A stretch of 23,650 nt of DNA from Casp-actino8 sp964563545 (GTDB taxonomy: Bacteria > Actinomycetota > Acidimicrobiia > Acidimicrobiales > Ilumatobacteraceae), in assembly GCA_964563545.1 (NCBI GenBank), contig CAZLXB010000031.1, positions 1 through 23,650 on the forward strand, in the 5' to 3' direction. Below the pieces are notes generated by a model, which was given only the letters and a program-made list of their open reading frames with translations, was not told the DNA's origin and did not search any database. Every line of letters starts with the position of its first letter. The first letter of the stretch is position 1. This document shows positions 8,149 through 15,916 of the stretch, piece by piece. Position numbers and translations under genes: made by a program.

Positions 8149-9207
8149 GTGAGCGAACGGTCGGACACGGCGAGCGGAGAGGTTCCCGGCGTCGACATCG
8201 CTCGGGTCACCGCTTGGCTCGAATCGCACGTCCACGGCGCCGTTTCTCCCTTTCGTTTCGACGTGATCGCGGGTGGACATTCCAATCTCACGTATCGGGT
8301 CACAGGTGCCGACGGCCGCCACTTCGTCCTTCGCCGTCCCCCGCTCGGGCACGTCCTTGCGAGTGCGCACGACATGGGACGCGAGCACCGCATCATTGCC
8401 GCCCTGCGCGATACGCCGGTGCCGGTCGCACCGGCCGCCGGCTACTGCGACGATCTCGAGGTGAACGGAGCGCCGTTCTACGTCATGAATTTCGTCGACG
8501 GTCTCGTGATCCGCGATCGCGAGTCGTCGGAGCGGCTCCTGACCCCCGTTGCGCGTCGTCGGGCGAGCGAGTCGATCGTCGACACCATGGCTGCCATCCA
8601 CGCGGTCTCACCGGCCGCCGTCGGACTCGACGACCTCGGTCGACACGATGGCTACATCGCCCGACAGCTCAAGCGGTGGTACGGCCAGTGGAACGCGCAG
8701 AAGACACGCGACCTCCCGACCGTCGACCGCGTGCACGACGAACTCCTCGCGCGCATTCCCGAACAGGGACCGGCCACGCTCGTCCACGGCGACTACCGGC
8801 TCGACAATTGCATGGTCGATGCCCAAGGCAACGTGATCGCGGTGCTCGATTGGGAGATCTGCACTCTCGGCGATCCCATGGCCGACCTCGGTCTGCTCAT
8901 GGTGTACTGGACCGGACCCGGCGACGACGCGTCGGCCTGGACCGGCCAGGCGTGCACCGCGCCCGGATTCCTCGACCGCGCCGAGATGGCGGAGCGGTAC
9001 GCCCGGGTCAGCGGTCGCGATACGTCGCAACTCGACTTCTACGTCGCGTTCGCATTCTGGAAGCTCACGTGCATTCTCGAAGGCGTGTACGCGCGCTACC
9101 TCGGTGGTGCGCTCGGCCAACGAGATCCAGCTGAACTCGAACCCTTCAACCAACAGGTGATCGGTGCCGCGACACGCGCCGAAGAACTTCTGGCGAGGCT
9201 TCCGTGA
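8149..9207 (+). CDS. APH/ChoK-family phosphotransferase (ACAD10/11-like)
   Basis: The 352-residue protein belongs to the aminoglycoside-phosphotransferase fold family, in the branch related to the kinase-like domain of ACAD10/ACAD11, often found near acyl-CoA metabolism genes. Visible are FDVIAGGHSNLTYRV (38-51, nucleotide loop), the catalytic loop LVHGDYRLDNCMVD (211-224) with the catalytic Asp at 215, and the metal-binding VLDWE (232-236). The substrate is unknown; drug resistance is not implied. GTG 8149 is chosen because it is the first start downstream of a -10-like TACCGT, and it gives a normal family length. The reading frame stays open further upstream, into the opposite promoter. The stop overlaps the PAC2 gene start by 4 bp (GTGA), so the two are probably co-translated. 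Confidence 0.87.
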   Translation: MSERSDTASGEVPGVDIARVTAWLESHVHGAVSPFRFDVIAGGHSNLTYRVTGADGRHFVLRRPPLGHVLASAHDMGREHRIIAALRDTPVPVAPAAGYCDDLEVNGAPFYVMNFVDGLVIRDRESSERLLTPVARRRASESIVDTMAAIHAVSPAAVGLDDLGRHDGYIARQLKRWYGQWNAQKTRDLPTVDRVHDELLARIPEQGPATLVHGDYRLDNCMVDAQGNVIAVLDWEICTLGDPMADLGLLMVYWTGPGDDASAWTGQACTAPGFLDRAEMAERYARVSGRDTSQLDFYVAFAFWKLTCILEGVYARYLGGALGQRDPAELEPFNQQVIGAATRAEELLARLP

Positions 9208-10109
9208 GCGAAGGCGCCGATTACGAACTGCACGGTGAGTTGCCCGCGCTGAACTCCCCTGTACTCATCGTCTCGCTGAAGGGATGGATCGACGCCGCCG
9301 AATCGGCCGATGAGGCGATGTCGGCCATCGAGGGACAAATCGACCCGTTCCCGGTGGCTTCGTTCGACACCGATGTCTTCATCGACTACCGAGCCCGGCG
9401 GCCGGTCATGGAGATCCGCGACGGTCGCAACACCAACATCGACTGGCCCTCGATCGATCTCTATTCGGGGCAGGATGCTTCCGGACGCGACGTCCTCATC
9501 CTGACCGGCCACGAACCCGACTCGGCCTGGAACCGTTTCTCGGCTGCCGTGCGCGACCTCAGTCGTCGTCTCGGTGTGAGCCAGATGGTCGGGCTCGGTG
9601 CCTATCCGTTCCCCACCCCGCACACCCGCCCGAGTCGGCTCTCGTGCACCACTCCCTCGCTCGAACTCCTCCAACGTGGCGACTTCCTGCGCACATCGGT
9701 GGATGTTCCGGCGGGTGCGACCGCGGTTCTCGAGCAGGTGCTGCACGGAACCGGCATTCCCTCGATCACGCTGTGGGCCCAGGTTCCCCAATACATCCCG
9801 GCGATGAGTTACCCCGCGGCATCGGTCGCGCTCCTGGAAGGTCTGCACACCATCGCCGGACTGCAATTCGACCGGCGCGCCCTCGAGCACGAGGCGATCA
9901 TCCAGCGCGACCGACTCGATCGCCTCGTGGCCCGCAATCCCGAGCACAAGGACATGGTCGAGAAACTCGAAGCCGCCTACGACGCCACGGTTCAACCGAT
10001 GCTGCCGCTCGAGCCGGCTGCCCTTCGCGAGCAGGACATCCCGAGCCCCGAAGAACTCGCCGCCGAACTCGAAGCGTTCCTGCGCGACTCCAATCCCGAC
10101 GGCCAGTAA
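9204..10109 (+). CDS. PAC2 family protein (proteasome assembly chaperone-like)
   Basis: The 301-residue protein matches the actinobacterial PAC2 family, whose fold resembles eukaryotic proteasome assembly chaperone 2; its biochemical role in bacteria is not settled. Typical features are the N-terminal LIVSLKGWIDAAESADEAM, FDTDVFIDYRARRPVMEI, then LTGHEPDSAWNRF, the VGLGAYPFPTPHTRP segment, and VPQYIPAMSYPAASVALLEGL. The C-terminal part (about 220-301) is charged and probably helical. The GTG start at 9204 overlaps the TGA of the phosphotransferase, which suggests translational coupling. No signal peptide is seen. No proteasome genes lie in the window, so a link to protein degradation cannot be tested here. 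Confidence 0.9.
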   Translation: MSEGADYELHGELPALNSPVLIVSLKGWIDAAESADEAMSAIEGQIDPFPVASFDTDVFIDYRARRPVMEIRDGRNTNIDWPSIDLYSGQDASGRDVLILTGHEPDSAWNRFSAAVRDLSRRLGVSQMVGLGAYPFPTPHTRPSRLSCTTPSLELLQRGDFLRTSVDVPAGATAVLEQVLHGTGIPSITLWAQVPQYIPAMSYPAASVALLEGLHTIAGLQFDRRALEHEAIIQRDRLDRLVARNPEHKDMVEKLEAAYDATVQPMLPLEPAALREQDIPSPEELAAELEAFLRDSNPDGQ

Positions 10110-10118
10110 GCACTCGTC

Positions 10119-10124
10119 TAGCCT
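10119..10124 (+). promoter_or_regulatory. Candidate -10 box of the LLM gene
   Basis: TAGCCT lies in the 64-bp gap after the PAC2 gene, 49 bases before the LLM start. No clear -35 box is visible, so read-through from the upstream pair remains possible. Confidence 0.3.
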
Positions 10125-10161
10125 GCGACGAGTCGGTCGAGGCCGACATCGGATCGGCGTC

Positions 10162-10167
10162 AGGGGG
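10162..10167 (+). promoter_or_regulatory. Ribosome binding site of the LLM gene
   Basis: AGGGGG ends 6 bases before the ATG at 10174 and fixes that start. Confidence 0.7.
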
Positions 10168-10173
10168 ATCAAC

Positions 10174-11193
10174 ATGAAAGTCGACGGCGGAATCAGCAGC
10201 AATCTGCACGACGCGGTCGCCAGCGCGAAGGATGCCGAGGCGGCCGGCTACTCGGGTGCCTGGACCGCCGAAACGAGTCACGATCCCTTTCTTCCCCTCC
10301 TTCTCGCCGCCGAACACACCGAGAAGATCGAACTCGGCACTTCGATCGCAGTCGCGTTCGCCCGCAGTCCGATGACGCTCGCCAACACCGCATGGGATCT
10401 GCAGGCGTATTCGAAGGGTCGTTTCATCCTCGGTCTCGGTAGTCAGATCCAGCCGCACATCACCAAGCGCTTCTCGATGCCCTGGAGCAAGCCGGCGGCC
10501 CGCATGCGCGAGATGGTGCTCGCCATTCGGGCGATCTGGGACTGCTGGCTGAACGGAACCAAGCTCGACTTCCGTGGCGAGTTCTACACGCACACGCTGA
10601 TGACGCCGTTCTTCACCCCCGCCGCCTCCGACATCTCGGCCTTTGGTCCGCCCAAGATCTTCCTCGCCGGAGTCGGCGAACTCATGACCGAGGTGGCCGG
10701 CGAAGTGTGCGACGGATTCATCTGCCACGGCTTCACGACCGAGAAGTACCTTCGCGAGGTCACGATCCCGGCGCTCGAACGTGGTCGGGCCAAGGCCGGC
10801 AAGACCATGGAGGGATACGAGATCGTCGGGCCGAGTTTCGTGGTGACCGGCAACGACGAATCCGAACTCGCCAAGGCGGCCGCCGGCACACGTCAGCAGA
10901 TCGCGTTCTACGGATCGACTCCCGCCTACCGTCCGGTGCTCGATCTGCACGGGTGGGGCGATCTGCAGGATCGCCTCAACACGTTGTCGAAGCAGGGCAA
11001 GTGGGTCGAGATGGGCGAACTCATCGACGACGAGATCCTGAACACCTTCGCGGTGGTCGGCGAACCCGAGTCGATCGCCCCCGAACTTCACCACCGCTAC
11101 GGAGACGTGATCGAGCGCATCTCGTTCTACGCGCCGTACAAGAGCGACCCCGAGCGTTGGCACAAGGTCATCGCCGCGGTCCGCAACTCGTAG
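10174..11193 (+). CDS. Luciferase-like (LLM) oxidoreductase, F420-dependent TIGR03617-like
   Basis: The 339-residue protein is a bacterial luciferase-like TIM-barrel oxidoreductase, probably using F420 or FMN; the substrate is unknown. Typical elements are MKVDGGISSNLHDAVASAKD, AAGYSGAWTAETSHDPFLPL, GTSIAVAFARSPMTLANTAW, LQAYSKGRFILGLGSQIQPH (the conserved strand and loop) and GPPKIFLAGVGELMTEVAGE near the middle. The C-terminal part includes HHRYGDVIERISFYAP. AGGGGG six bases upstream supports the ATG. It follows the PAC2 gene on the same strand. Family assignment rests on sequence resemblance to actinobacterial TIGR03617 proteins; cofactor choice is an inference. Confidence 0.88.
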   Translation: MKVDGGISSNLHDAVASAKDAEAAGYSGAWTAETSHDPFLPLLLAAEHTEKIELGTSIAVAFARSPMTLANTAWDLQAYSKGRFILGLGSQIQPHITKRFSMPWSKPAARMREMVLAIRAIWDCWLNGTKLDFRGEFYTHTLMTPFFTPAASDISAFGPPKIFLAGVGELMTEVAGEVCDGFICHGFTTEKYLREVTIPALERGRAKAGKTMEGYEIVGPSFVVTGNDESELAKAAAGTRQQIAFYGSTPAYRPVLDLHGWGDLQDRLNTLSKQGKWVEMGELIDDEILNTFAVVGEPESIAPELHHRYGDVIERISFYAPYKSDPERWHKVIAAVRNS

Positions 11194-11208
11194 CCGCCGC
11201 GTCGCGGG

Positions 11209-12909
11209 CTACGAGCCGACGAGTTCGAGCTCGTCGGCGAGGTACATCTCGCGGCACTTCGCGCGCTGGAGCTTTCCACTGCTCGTCTTGGGCAGCGTTC
11301 CGGCCTTCACCAGCATGACGTCGCGCGGCGGCAAGCCCGATACTTCGAGCGCAGTCTGGTGGATGGCGCGACGAACCTCGTCGATCGACGCGTCCTTGAC
11401 CTCCGCGACCACGATCACGGTTTCCTTGCCCTTGTAACCCTCCACGCCGAACGCGATCACGTTGCCGGCCCGGACTCCATCGATCGTGCCCACGGCGCGC
11501 TCGATGTCTTCCGGGAAGACGTTGCGCCCTCCGACGATGATGACGTCCTTGATGCGTCCGCAGATCACCAGTTCTCCGTCGAGCATGTACGCAAGATCGC
11601 CGGTGCACAACCATCCGTCGTGGAACATCGCCATCGTCGCTTCGGGCCGCTTGTAGTAACCGGGTGTCACACTCGTGCCCCGGATGAGGAGTTCACCCAC
11701 CTGCCGATCGGGAAGGTCGTCGCGCGTCTCGGGATCGACGACCCTCATCTCGAGTCCGGGGACCGGACGACCGAGGAGCGGAAGTCGGCGCACGTGGACT
11801 TGGTCGTCATCGTCGCGGTCGACCTCTTTCGCGTAGCGCTCGCGTTCGAGAACGATTCGATCGACGGCATCGCACACGAGCCCACGGTGTCGGGGCGGAA
11901 ACGCGCCACCGATCGCGACTTCGGCCATGCCGAAGGCCGGGAACACACTGCCGGCCGAGAATCCGAAACGACCGGCTTCGGCCACGAAGGCCTCGACGGC
12001 AAGAGGATCGACCGGTTCGGCTCCCGACAGGGCGAGCGTGAGCGACGACAAGTCGAGATCGTTTGCCCGCTTGAGCGCGCGCGTGGCGAGAACCCACGCG
12101 AAATTCGGACCGGCCGTGGCCGTGCCTCGCCAATCGCTGATCCACTGCATCCACGAACCGGGGTGGGCCATGAAGTCCTGCGGCGCCGCCTGGACGAGGT
12201 GCACACCCTTCAGCATCGGGATCGACAAGAACCCCACGAGCCCCATGTCGTGGTAGAGCGGGAGCCACGAGACCATCACTTCGTCCGGTCGCAACGACGC
12301 TGCTTCGGCCGCACCGTCGATGTTGGCGCACAGAACCCGCTCGGGGATCATGACCCCCTTGGGTTCGGACGTCGACCCACTCGTGTATTGCAGGATCACG
12401 AGTCGTTCGGGATCGTCTGGCGGACGCTCCCAGCGGGCGGCCGCAGTCCGTCCGGGACCCGAGATCACCGATTCCATCGACACGATCGGCGGATCACCCG
12501 GCGCCGCCTCGTAGAACGCAGCCAATGCATCGTCGATCAGCACGAGTTTGGCCTCACCATGCCGAATGCGCGACCGCGTGCTCTCGACGAAGGCATCGAG
12601 TGATGCCATGCGCATCGGGAGCGGCAGCACCATGCTCGCTGCTCCGCTCAGCCAGCACGCGCGAACGATCGTGAGCAGGTTGCGACTCGTCGGACCGAGG
12701 ACCGCAACGTGATCGCCCGGTGCGACGCCCATCGACTGCAACGTCGCAGCCACGGCCAGCGCCTCGTCGTGCACCTGACGCCACGACACGAAGGTGGGTT
12801 CGGGTGCCACACTCGCACCGACGAAACGCACGCCAGTGTCGGTGTCGGCGCCACGCTCGAGTCGTTCGACGACACTGCCCGCGCTCAGGAGTCCAGATGG
12901 AGTGCTCAT
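11209..12909 (-). CDS. Fatty-acyl-AMP ligase-like adenylate-forming enzyme
   Basis: The 566-residue protein is a full-length ANL-superfamily enzyme that adenylates a carboxylic acid, most likely a long-chain fatty acid, with transfer to CoA or a carrier protein. Visible core motifs are LQYTSGSTSEPKGV (A3, 173-186), SWLPLYHDMGLVGFL (about 214-228), a PNFAWVLATRALKR stretch typical of fatty-acyl-AMP ligases, PAFGMAE (A5), GWLCTGDLAY (A7), GRIKDVIIVGGRNVFPEDIE (A8) and the lysine in LPKTSSGKLQRAK (A10). It resembles mycobacterial FadD/FAAL proteins more than short-chain synthetases. No polyketide synthase, carrier protein or transferase gene is adjacent, so the acceptor is open. It is divergent from leuS and converges on the LLM gene with a 15-bp gap. 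Confidence 0.9.
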   Translation of the reverse strand: MSTPSGLLSAGSVVERLERGADTDTGVRFVGASVAPEPTFVSWRQVHDEALAVAATLQSMGVAPGDHVAVLGPTSRNLLTIVRACWLSGAASMVLPLPMRMASLDAFVESTRSRIRHGEAKLVLIDDALAAFYEAAPGDPPIVSMESVISGPGRTAAARWERPPDDPERLVILQYTSGSTSEPKGVMIPERVLCANIDGAAEAASLRPDEVMVSWLPLYHDMGLVGFLSIPMLKGVHLVQAAPQDFMAHPGSWMQWISDWRGTATAGPNFAWVLATRALKRANDLDLSSLTLALSGAEPVDPLAVEAFVAEAGRFGFSAGSVFPAFGMAEVAIGGAFPPRHRGLVCDAVDRIVLERERYAKEVDRDDDDQVHVRRLPLLGRPVPGLEMRVVDPETRDDLPDRQVGELLIRGTSVTPGYYKRPEATMAMFHDGWLCTGDLAYMLDGELVICGRIKDVIIVGGRNVFPEDIERAVGTIDGVRAGNVIAFGVEGYKGKETVIVVAEVKDASIDEVRRAIHQTALEVSGLPPRDVMLVKAGTLPKTSSGKLQRAKCREMYLADELELVGS

Positions 12910-12930
12910 GACGACGTGGGGAACCTAGTC

Positions 12931-12970
12931 GTCACCACTCGGCCGATGTCTGATCCGTCGCGACGGTGAC
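12931..12970. promoter_or_regulatory. Nested palindromes between the acyl-AMP ligase gene and leuS
   Basis: A perfect 12-bp palindrome, CCGTCGCGACGG, lies at 12955-12966. A second inverted pair, GTCACC (12931-12936) and GGTGAC (12965-12970), encloses it. The location in a 115-bp divergent promoter region suits a dimeric repressor site. No regulator gene is adjacent. Confidence 0.4.
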
Positions 12971-13012
12971 GCCGAATGGGCATTTCAGCAGGGACTTTCG
13001 GACCTCGAGCGT

Positions 13013-13018
13013 TACCCT
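13013..13018 (+). promoter_or_regulatory. -10 box of a probably leaderless leuS transcript
   Basis: TACCCT ends exactly 6 bases before the leuS ATG, so transcription should start at or beside the A of the start codon. No RBS and no clear -35 box are visible. The same hexamer occurs in the rpsT promoter. Confidence 0.55.
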
Positions 13019-13024
13019 TTCGGC

Positions 13025-15904
13025 ATGGCCCCTCCCCCGGACCACGCCGGCGACGACACTCCTCGATTCCGTTACAACTCGTCTCTCGCCGCCCGCATCG
13101 AGACCAAGTGGCAGGACATCTGGGAGGAACGCGGAACTTTCGAGGCTCCCAACCCGGCCGGTCCGCTCGCCGAACCCGACAAGGTGGCCGGACGTCCCAA
13201 ACTCTTCGTTCTCGACATGTTCCCCTATCCGAGTGGAGCAGGTCTGCACGTCGGCCATCCGCTCGGCTACATCGGAACCGACGTGTACGCGCGTTACAAG
13301 CGCATGATGGGCTTCAACGTGCTTCACGCGCTCGGCTACGACAGTTTCGGTCTGCCGGCCGAACAGCACGCGATCACCACGGGCGTACATCCGCGAGTGA
13401 ACACCGAGTCGAACGTGGCCAACATGCGTCGGCAATTGCGTCGCCTCGGACTCGGCCATGATGCGCGCCGCAGCGTGAGCACGACCGACGAACCGTTCTA
13501 CCGCTGGACCCAGTGGATCTTCCTCCAGGTGTTCAACTCGTGGTACGACACCGAAGCCCGACGGGCCCGACCGATCGCCGAACTCGTCGAAGAGTTCGCC
13601 ACCGGCCGTCGCTCCACACCCGACGGCCGCGCCTGGTCGGCGCTCCCGGCCGCCGAGCAGAACACCGTCATCGATTCGTTCCGGCTCGCCTACCTCTCCG
13701 AGGCTCCGGTGAACTGGTGTCCGGGACTCGGCACGATCCTGGCCAACGAAGAAGTAACGGCTGACGGTCGCAGCGACATCGGCAACTATCCGGTGTTCAA
13801 GAAGAACATGCGCCAGTGGATGATGCGCATCACGGCGTACGCCGATCGCCTCCTCGACGATCTCGATCGCCTCGACTGGCCCGAGCCCATCAAGTTGATG
13901 CAACGGAACTGGATCGGACGTAGCGAAGGCGCTCGCGTCGACTTCGCGTCCCCGGCCGGCGCGATCACCGTTTTCACCACCCGACCCGACACGTTGTTCG
14001 GCGCGACTTTCATGGTGTTGGCCCCCGAGCATCCGCTCGTCGAATCGCTCACGACCCCGGACCGCCGAGCCGCCGTCGACGCGTACCGAGCGCGCGCGGC
14101 GGCGATCAAGGATCTCGATCGCACGGCTGAAGGTCGCGAGAAGACCGGCGAGTTCACCGGCTCGTATGCCGTCAACCCTCTGACCGGGGGTGAGATCCCG
14201 GTCTGGATCGCCGACTACGTGCTGATGGGTTATGGCACCGGCGCGATCATGGCCGTCCCCTGCGGCGACCAACGCGATTTCGAATTCGCCCGACAGTTCG
14301 GTCTGCCGATTCCGGCCATCCAACGACCCCCGGCCGAGTGGTTCGAGGCGCACTCGATTCAGCAGCCGACCGACGGCCCCGTGGACACCTCGAACTGGCC
14401 GGGCGCGTTCGTGGGCGATGGGGCGTACATCAACTCGTCACGCCACGGCTTGTCGCTCGATGGTCTCACGTCGGTCGAGGAGGGCAAGCGCGTCGTCAAT
14501 GCTTGGCTCGAGTCGAATCACGTCGGTCGGGCCACGATCAACTACAAGCTGCGCGACTGGCTCTTCAGCCGTCAGCGTTACTGGGGAGAGCCCTTCCCCA
14601 TCGTGTACGACGAGGATGGCCGTCCGGTGGCCCTACCCGAGTCGATGCTTCCCGTGCTCCTGCCCGAACTCGAGGACTTCAAGCCCCAAGCCCTCGATCC
14701 CGACGACGACGTCACGGATCCGATCCCGCCGCTCGCTCGCGCCGCCGAATGGCGCGATGTCACCCTCGATCTCGGTGATGGTCCGCGTCGGTATCGACGC
14801 GAGATCAACGTCATGCCGCAATGGGCCGGCTCGTGCTGGTACGAACTCCGCTATCTCGATCCGACCAACACCGACCACTTCGTCGACCCCGAGGTCGAGC
14901 GCTACTGGATGGGGCCAGCCGACGGTGGCGATGGTCGAACCGGGCACACGGGCGGCGTCGATCTCTACGTGGGTGGCGTCGAGCACGCGGTTCTGCACCT
15001 CTTGTACGCCCGCTTCTGGCACAAGGTTCTCTTCGATCTCGGCCGCGTGTCGAGTAGCGAGCCGTTCCACCGGCTCTTCAACCAGGGTTACATCCAGGCC
15101 TTCGCGTATCGCGACCCGCGCGGCCAGCCGGTGCCGGCGGCCGAGGTGGAAGAACGCGATGGCGAGTACTGGTTCGAGGGCGAGCGAGTCGCGCGCGAGT
15201 ACGGCAAGATGGGCAAGAGCCTGAAGAACATCGTCACCCCCGACGAGATGTACGACGAATTCGGCGCCGACACGTTCCGTCTGTACGAAATGAGCATGGG
15301 TCCACTCGAAGCGAGCCGCCCCTGGAACACGCGTGACGTGGTCGGAATGCAGCGCTTCCTGCAGCGTGTGTGGCGCAACCTCGTCGACGAGGATGCCGGG
15401 ACCTTGCGGGTCGGAGACGCACCGGCCCCCGACGAACTCCGGAGACTCCTACATCGCACGATCGACGGTGTGCGCAACGACATGGAGAACCTGCGGTTCA
15501 ACACGGCGATCGCGAAATTGATCGAACTCAACAACGCGCTCACACAAGAGGTCACCCGCTCCGGAGCTACACCTGCCGAAGTGGCCGGGCCTCTCGTGCA
15601 GATGCTCTCGCCTCTGTGCCCACATCTCGCCGACGAACTCTGGACCATGCTCGGCCATGCCGAGCCGGTCACGTACGAACCGTTCCCGCAGCCCGATCCG
15701 GCCCTGCTCGTGGATGACTCGATCGAGTACCCGGTCCAGATCAACGGCAAGGTGCGGGCCCGGATCGTCGTACCCGCCGATGCCGATCAGTCGACCGTGC
15801 AGTCGATCGCCCTGGCCGACGACAAGGTCGTGGCGGCGCTCGCCGGCGCGAGCCCCAAGAAGGTGATCGTGGTCGTCGGACGCATGGTCAACCTCGTGAT
15901 CTGA
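13025..15904 (+). CDS. leuS: Leucyl-tRNA synthetase, long actinobacterial type
   Basis: LeuRS charges tRNA-Leu with leucine and edits misacylated products. The 959-residue protein is a class Ia synthetase. The HIGH-type motif is HVGH at 75-78 within MFPYPSGAGLHVGHPLGY, and the KMSKS-type loop is KMGKS at 728-732, a variant I recall as normal in actinobacterial LeuRS. The CP1 editing region lies between (FTTRPDTLFGATFMVLAPEH and GYGTGAIMAVP). The C-terminal anticodon-binding region begins near SMGPLEASRPWNTRDVVGMQ, and a C-terminal domain includes YPVQINGKVRARI. The ATG start is fixed by the TACCCT box 6 bases upstream. A GH84 gene follows after 12 bp. Identification is very secure. Confidence 0.97.
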   Translation: MAPPPDHAGDDTPRFRYNSSLAARIETKWQDIWEERGTFEAPNPAGPLAEPDKVAGRPKLFVLDMFPYPSGAGLHVGHPLGYIGTDVYARYKRMMGFNVLHALGYDSFGLPAEQHAITTGVHPRVNTESNVANMRRQLRRLGLGHDARRSVSTTDEPFYRWTQWIFLQVFNSWYDTEARRARPIAELVEEFATGRRSTPDGRAWSALPAAEQNTVIDSFRLAYLSEAPVNWCPGLGTILANEEVTADGRSDIGNYPVFKKNMRQWMMRITAYADRLLDDLDRLDWPEPIKLMQRNWIGRSEGARVDFASPAGAITVFTTRPDTLFGATFMVLAPEHPLVESLTTPDRRAAVDAYRARAAAIKDLDRTAEGREKTGEFTGSYAVNPLTGGEIPVWIADYVLMGYGTGAIMAVPCGDQRDFEFARQFGLPIPAIQRPPAEWFEAHSIQQPTDGPVDTSNWPGAFVGDGAYINSSRHGLSLDGLTSVEEGKRVVNAWLESNHVGRATINYKLRDWLFSRQRYWGEPFPIVYDEDGRPVALPESMLPVLLPELEDFKPQALDPDDDVTDPIPPLARAAEWRDVTLDLGDGPRRYRREINVMPQWAGSCWYELRYLDPTNTDHFVDPEVERYWMGPADGGDGRTGHTGGVDLYVGGVEHAVLHLLYARFWHKVLFDLGRVSSSEPFHRLFNQGYIQAFAYRDPRGQPVPAAEVEERDGEYWFEGERVAREYGKMGKSLKNIVTPDEMYDEFGADTFRLYEMSMGPLEASRPWNTRDVVGMQRFLQRVWRNLVDEDAGTLRVGDAPAPDELRRLLHRTIDGVRNDMENLRFNTAIAKLIELNNALTQEVTRSGATPAEVAGPLVQMLSPLCPHLADELWTMLGHAEPVTYEPFPQPDPALLVDDSIEYPVQINGKVRARIVVPADADQSTVQSIALADDKVVAALAGASPKKVIVVVGRMVNLVI

Positions 15905-15916
15905 CGATCACGTTTC

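Noticed and set aside
8149..9207. Aminoglycoside resistance gene
   Set aside because: The fold is shared, but the HGDYRLDN and DWE context matches the ACAD10/11-like branch of housekeeping phosphotransferases, and the neighbours are chromosomal core or metabolic genes.
11359..12603. Plus-strand reading frame of 414 codons opposite the acyl-AMP ligase
   Set aside because: The opposite strand has every ANL core motif in order, so this frame is a shadow.
12932..14353. Long minus-strand reading frame of 473 codons opposite leuS
   Set aside because: It is antisense to the certain leuS coding sequence and has the His/Arg/Gly-rich composition of a shadow frame.
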